Positions 61,104-64,000 of a stretch of DNA of 64,000 nt are shown here, piece after piece. The notes under the pieces are model-generated. The model saw only the letters and a list, made by a program, of their open reading frames with translations, was not told the DNA's origin and searched no databases. The translations under genes and the position numbers were made by a program. Location of the stretch: contig NZ_LMIU01000022.1 in assembly GCF_001428845.1 (NCBI RefSeq), positions 248,001 through 312,000 on the forward strand, in the 5' to 3' direction. Numbering within the stretch: the first letter of the stretch is position 1; each line of letters starts with the position of its first letter. Origin of the DNA: Achromobacter sp. Root83 (GTDB lineage Bacteria > Pseudomonadota > Gammaproteobacteria > Burkholderiales > Burkholderiaceae_B).

Positions 61104-62297
61104 CTATTTGTTCGGCGCGGCGGGCAGCGCTTCCTTGGTGCCGCTGGCGCCCAAGCCCATCTGCGCGCCAGTGGCGCGCGACAGATAGTCGTTCTTCAGC
61201 GTGGCGCGGTCGCCGAACAGCGAGCCGGTCTTGCCGCCCAGGGCCGCGCGGTTCTTGTCGATGTCGTTCTGCCCGTCGTGCATGCCTTCCTGCAGGGCGC
61301 GGCGCAGGGCGGGATTGAGGTTCTCGGTGTCGAACGGTTGGCCGGCCCTGACGCCGATGCTGGCGAAGCGTTCGCGCAGCCATTTTTCGGTGGAGTGCGT
61401 GGGCGCGAACTGCAGCAGGAAGGCAAGCTCGTTGTAGAACTCGAGCGACGTGCGCAGCTGCGCGGGCGGCACCGGATCGATCCAATCCACGGCGGCGGGC
61501 ACGGCCGTCGCGGGCTTCCTGGTGAACGCCGACAAGGGCTGGATCTTGTAGCGCGACTGGATGCGCTGGATGTTTTCCTGGTCGGCGGCGTTGAATCGCT
61601 GCGTGCGGCCCACCACGGTGACGAACTCGGTCTCCGACGCAATGACCTGGGTGATGCCGGGCGGGACCGCGCCCTTCCAGCGCGGCGCGGCGACCAGGAA
61701 GCGGCCGCCGCCGTTGCCGGTGGAGCGGCTGCCGATATAGGCAAGGCGATATGTGTACAGGTCCATGAACTGCAGCGCGAAGTCGCGCCGCGCCTCGATT
61801 GGCGGCACGGTGATGACCACGGGTTCGGCGCGCAAATCCAGGACGGCGAAGGAATATGAAGTGCTGCCCGAAGTGCCGCCTGACGTGCCGCCAGAGCGGC
61901 TGCCCGAGGTTCTGCCCGATATGTTTGCCGATGCGCTTGCCTCAGGCGCCGCGGGCGCCACGTCCCCGGGCGCGCCTGCGCGCACAGGGTTGTCGATCGT
62001 GTTGAGCGTATTGAACGGACCCTTGTACTGCGGACTCTTCTTGTCGATGCTGAAGGCGTACATGGCCTGGTAGCTGGCGACCATGGGTGTGCCGTACAGA
62101 TAGGCCTCGCGGGCGATGCTGCGCGCCTGTTGCGCGGTGACGCCCTGGATGCCGACGGATTGCGACCCCGTCGCGGCGTCGGGCGACGTGAAACTGCATC
62201 CCGCCAGGCTGCCGGCCAGCGTGGCGGCCGCTATGGCCTTGGGAAACGAACGTTGGCTTGCGTTGAAAGATCCAGTGCTACTCTGACGGTGGCGCAT
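61104..62297 (-). CDS. DUF1254-family lipoprotein
   Basis: A 397-residue protein with a lipoprotein signal: hydrophobic core A-I-A-A-A-T-L-A-G-S then L-A-G-C with Cys34. DUF1254 begins near residue 60 (A-R-E-A-Y-L-Y-G-T-P-M-V). Within it lies a 35-residue low-complexity insert of Ser/Gly/Thr (about 125-150), containing repeated S-G-G-T-S-G units. After this come V-V-I-T-V-P-P-I-E-A-R-R-D-F, L-Y-T-Y-R-L-A-Y-I-G-S-R, R-F-L-V-A-A-P-R-W-K-G. The downstream DUF1214 partner domain is absent. The function of the family is unknown; placement at the cell envelope is inferred from the lipobox. Confidence 0.85.
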   Translation of the reverse strand: MRHRQSSTGSFNASQRSFPKAIAAATLAGSLAGCSFTSPDAATGSQSVGIQGVTAQQARSIAREAYLYGTPMVASYQAMYAFSIDKKSPQYKGPFNTLNTIDNPVRAGAPGDVAPAAPEASASANISGRTSGSRSGGTSGGTSGSTSYSFAVLDLRAEPVVITVPPIEARRDFALQFMDLYTYRLAYIGSRSTGNGGGRFLVAAPRWKGAVPPGITQVIASETEFVTVVGRTQRFNAADQENIQRIQSRYKIQPLSAFTRKPATAVPAAVDWIDPVPPAQLRTSLEFYNELAFLLQFAPTHSTEKWLRERFASIGVRAGQPFDTENLNPALRRALQEGMHDGQNDIDKNRAALGGKTGSLFGDRATLKNDYLSRATGAQMGLGASGTKEALPAAPNK

Positions 62298-62449
62298 TCA
62301 GTGCTCCAACATGGCGTGATGTTGGCAACGCCCAGGTGGGGGCAGCGTCGCGTGCAAGGCTTGAATTCCCGGGGATTCTGGCATATTTCCCCCTCATGTA
62401 AAAGAATCGGCGCGGCAGGGGCCGGCCAGACAGCAACGGCAAACGGAAG

Positions 62450-63046
62450 ATGCAGACGCAAGACCACGGCAGCAGCGGCCCGGACGGCGAGTCCTACAAC
62501 ATACGCGCGTCTTCGTACTTCGTGCTGCAGGCCCCGCACCGCTGCCCGGCCTGCAACGAGATCTCGCGGGTGTACGCGCTGGCGGTGCCGTCCGGCCACG
62601 AAAGCACCGAGGCCGACGTGGAGCTGGACGAAGACGATGCCGACAGCCCCGGGCTGGATCCCCAGGCGTTTCGCGACTGGCTGTTCAGCCCCGCTTCATG
62701 GCAGCGGATTCCAGGGCCGGCCATGATTTCCGCGACGGCGGCCTTGTCCCCCGCGGTGGCGCAAACGATGCAGGCCCTTGCGCCGCCCTACCGTCCGAAC
62801 CCCGGCCGGGGCGGCGAATGGAGCAATTTTTGCGAGCATTGCGACAAGCCCGTCTGGGATGGGGCCCTGCATCCGAATCCAGGCCAGGCGTTCTGCCCGG
62901 CAGATGCCGAGGCCGCGGCGCAAGTGACGGTGCATGCGGTCGACGCGCCGTTCGCCGCGTTCTTCGGCATGTGCTGGACGGACAGCTACCGCAACAAGTG
63001 GCCGCTGTTCGCGCGCATGGGGTACGCGTGCAGCGCCGGTGATTAG
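62450..63046 (+). CDS. Hypothetical protein with two Cys pairs (zinc-ribbon-like)
   Basis: A 198-residue cytoplasmic protein that I do not recognise. One C-P-A-C pair lies near residue 32 (H-R-C-P-A-C-N-E) and another C-E-H-C near 128 (N-F-C-E-H-C-D-K-P-V-W-D), which could bind zinc together. An acidic stretch (V-E-L-D-E-D-D-A-D) lies between. No helix-turn-helix or enzyme motif is seen. Its 3' end overlaps the convergent ureidoglycolate lyase-family gene by four bases. Confidence 0.7.
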   Translation: MQTQDHGSSGPDGESYNIRASSYFVLQAPHRCPACNEISRVYALAVPSGHESTEADVELDEDDADSPGLDPQAFRDWLFSPASWQRIPGPAMISATAALSPAVAQTMQALAPPYRPNPGRGGEWSNFCEHCDKPVWDGALHPNPGQAFCPADAEAAAQVTVHAVDAPFAAFFGMCWTDSYRNKWPLFARMGYACSAGD

Positions 63047-63600
63047 GCCGCCTGGCTCAGGTCCTGCGGCAGTTCCAGATGGCATGCGGGAATGGCGGCG
63101 ATGTCGCTTTCCGTGGCGCGGGCGTCGGTGGTCAGGTGCTGGATCAGGTCCACCGTGGTGGAGCGGCGGGTCAGCATCAGGCACGTGACTTCCGCGCTGG
63201 CGACGCGGGTGGCGTGCCAGCAGCCCGGCCGCATGCACACGCCCTGCCCCTGCGGCACGCGGAAGGCCGCCAGCGTGGACAGGTCGGGGCTGCCATCGGC
63301 GGCGCTGCGCGCCACGATCTGGATGATCTCGCCGGTGAGGGGAACGATGGCCTGTTGCGTCAGCAGGTGCTTTTCCAGGCTTGAGACTTCCGTGGACTGG
63401 CTGCGGTAGTTGACCCACAGCAACTCGGCGTCGCCGCCCGCGCCGGTATTGAACAGGTGTTCCTGCCAGAAGTCGGTGGCGGGGTGCGAGTACAGCGGCA
63501 CGCCGTGGCCATCCGGTATCGGCTTGCCCAGCATCCAGCCGTAGGCGTTGAACGCCTCCGGCGTGAGATCGTTGATTTGCAGCGCGGTGTTGCTTGTCAT
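63043..63600 (-). CDS. Ureidoglycolate lyase (AllA) family protein
   Basis: A 185-residue cupin-like protein. The AllA-type pattern: L-T-P-E-A-F-N-A-Y-G at the start, then E-K-H-L-L-T-Q-Q-A-I-V-P-L, and the metal/substrate part with P-G-C-W-H-A-T near 130. AllA releases urea from ureidoglycolate in purine breakdown. No other allantoin genes are nearby, though a purine permease lies at 27 kb, so substrate is uncertain. Its ATG overlaps the stop of the small gene upstream (four bases). Confidence 0.82.
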   Translation of the reverse strand: MTSNTALQINDLTPEAFNAYGWMLGKPIPDGHGVPLYSHPATDFWQEHLFNTGAGGDAELLWVNYRSQSTEVSSLEKHLLTQQAIVPLTGEIIQIVARSAADGSPDLSTLAAFRVPQGQGVCMRPGCWHATRVASAEVTCLMLTRRSTTVDLIQHLTTDARATESDIAAIPACHLELPQDLSQAA

Positions 63601-63830
63601 GCGGGACCCTGTGGTGGCTTAGCGCCGCGCTTGGGGAATTCGGCGTCATAGTCGAACTCGCCACGCGCGATGGCCTCGAGGATGGCGGCCCGCCGGTCGG
63701 CGGCCCGCTTGAGATTGGCGGCGGTGGGTTTGACCCGGACGCGCTCGACATAGTGCCTGCCGTCATAGAGGAAGCCGATCTCGATGGATGATTCGGACGC
63801 GGGCCGTACCCCCTCGAATCCCTTGTTCAT
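63597..63830 (-). CDS. Free-standing integrase Arm-type DNA-binding domain protein (DUF3596-like)
   Basis: A 77-residue protein resembling only the N-terminal arm-binding domain of tyrosine recombinases: I-E-I-G-F-L-Y-D-G-R-H-Y-V-E-R-V-R-V-K-P-T, then A-N-L-K-R-A-A-D-R-R-A-A-I-L-E-A-I-A and G-E-F-D-Y-D-A-E-F-P. No catalytic domain follows. GGAGAGG lies ahead of the ATG at 63830. Its stop overlaps the AllA-family start, so the frame is kept and translated with a metabolic gene. It could be a small DNA-binding regulator derived from an integrase, or a decayed integrase start. Confidence 0.72.
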   Translation of the reverse strand: MNKGFEGVRPASESSIEIGFLYDGRHYVERVRVKPTAANLKRAADRRAAILEAIARGEFDYDAEFPKRGAKPPQGPA

Positions 63831-63933
63831 CGCCCTCTCCCCTGGTTGCCGTTGGACCCCATGATAAACGCTTCGATATGACAGCCGCGCCGTCATACAC
63901 TGGCCGCACGCCCCCACTCCAAGGATGCGCATC

Positions 63934-64000
63934 ATGGCCACTGACCTGTCTACGCACTATGTGTTCCTGGACGCCTCCGGCGCCGCCGCCACGGTACCCG
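63934..64000 (+). CDS. 5' end of a gene running off the window
   Basis: An ATG at 63934 with AAGGATG ahead opens a frame M-A-T-D-L-S-T-H-Y-V-F-L-D-A-S-G-A-A-A-T that stays open to the edge. Only 22 codons are visible, too few to name. It is divergent from the arm-domain gene. Confidence 0.6.
   Translation, partial: MATDLSTHYVFLDASGAAATVP

Noticed and set aside
63597-63830. Complete phage integrase
   Set aside because: Only the arm-binding domain is present; no core-binding or catalytic domain follows in any frame.

Overview
The window is GC-rich, gene-dense DNA that looks like a chromosome segment of an Alcaligenaceae-type betaproteobacterium (Achromobacter/Bordetella-like). This rests on five Bug/TctC-type periplasmic receptors (one broken), many LysR and IclR regulators beside small catabolic operons, and the overall gene style. 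The genus is an inference; no rRNA is present.

Layout. 1-2.8 kb: end of a D-galactonate operon (dgoA 3' end, dgoD, MFS transporter). 2.9-7.1 kb: a large autotransporter divergent from a PAS/winged-helix regulator. 7.3-10.7 kb: a compact three-gene operon (GIY-YIG nuclease-like protein, tail-anchored coiled-coil protein, WYL-domain regulator) that I cannot assign to a named system and that is the best candidate for something undescribed. 10.7-14 kb: an unrecognised protein divergent from a MarR regulator plus small membrane protein, with two strong palindromes between, then an MFS exporter. 14.1-23.4 kb: two tandem IclR regulators divergent from a CoA-dependent catabolic operon (two acyl-CoA dehydrogenases, two Bug receptors, an AcuI-like reductase, an ADP-forming acyl-CoA synthetase). 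23.4-25.1 kb: hipBA with four phased operators. 25.1-28.7 kb: htpG with a sigma-32 promoter and an NCS2 permease. 28.9 kb: tRNA-Leu(CAA).

29.1-32.8 kb: an ArsR regulator and quinone oxidoreductase sharing a duplicated operator, then a trypsin-like protease followed by a small protein resembling its pro-region. 33-35.5 kb: galC/galB-like genes of the gallate/protocatechuate 4,5-cleavage pathway beside a broken Bug gene and a twice-deleted LysR remnant. 35.5-49 kb: an EamA transporter, then three LysR-flanked catabolic clusters: amidohydrolase/MFS/GAF; aminotransferase/2-hydroxyacid dehydrogenase/class II aldolase; and D-aminoacylase with two Bug receptors. 49-52.5 kb: LysR, a FUSC membrane protein and an orphan amino-acid-binding protein.

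52.7-56.4 kb: a second accessory patch with a UvrD-like helicase carrying a C-terminal DUF5710 domain, an orphan antitoxin-like HTH protein and an EVE-HNH (type IV restriction-like) endonuclease. 56.6-64 kb: parvulin PPIase, a DUF849/BKACE enzyme with a substrate-binding protein and an SDR, a LysR plus DUF1254 lipoprotein, a zinc-ribbon-like hypothetical, an ureidoglycolate lyase-family protein coupled to a free-standing integrase arm-type DNA-binding domain, and the first codons of another gene. Most operons pair transport or binding proteins with a short catabolic route under a divergent regulator, the pattern of a metabolically versatile soil or opportunistic bacterium.
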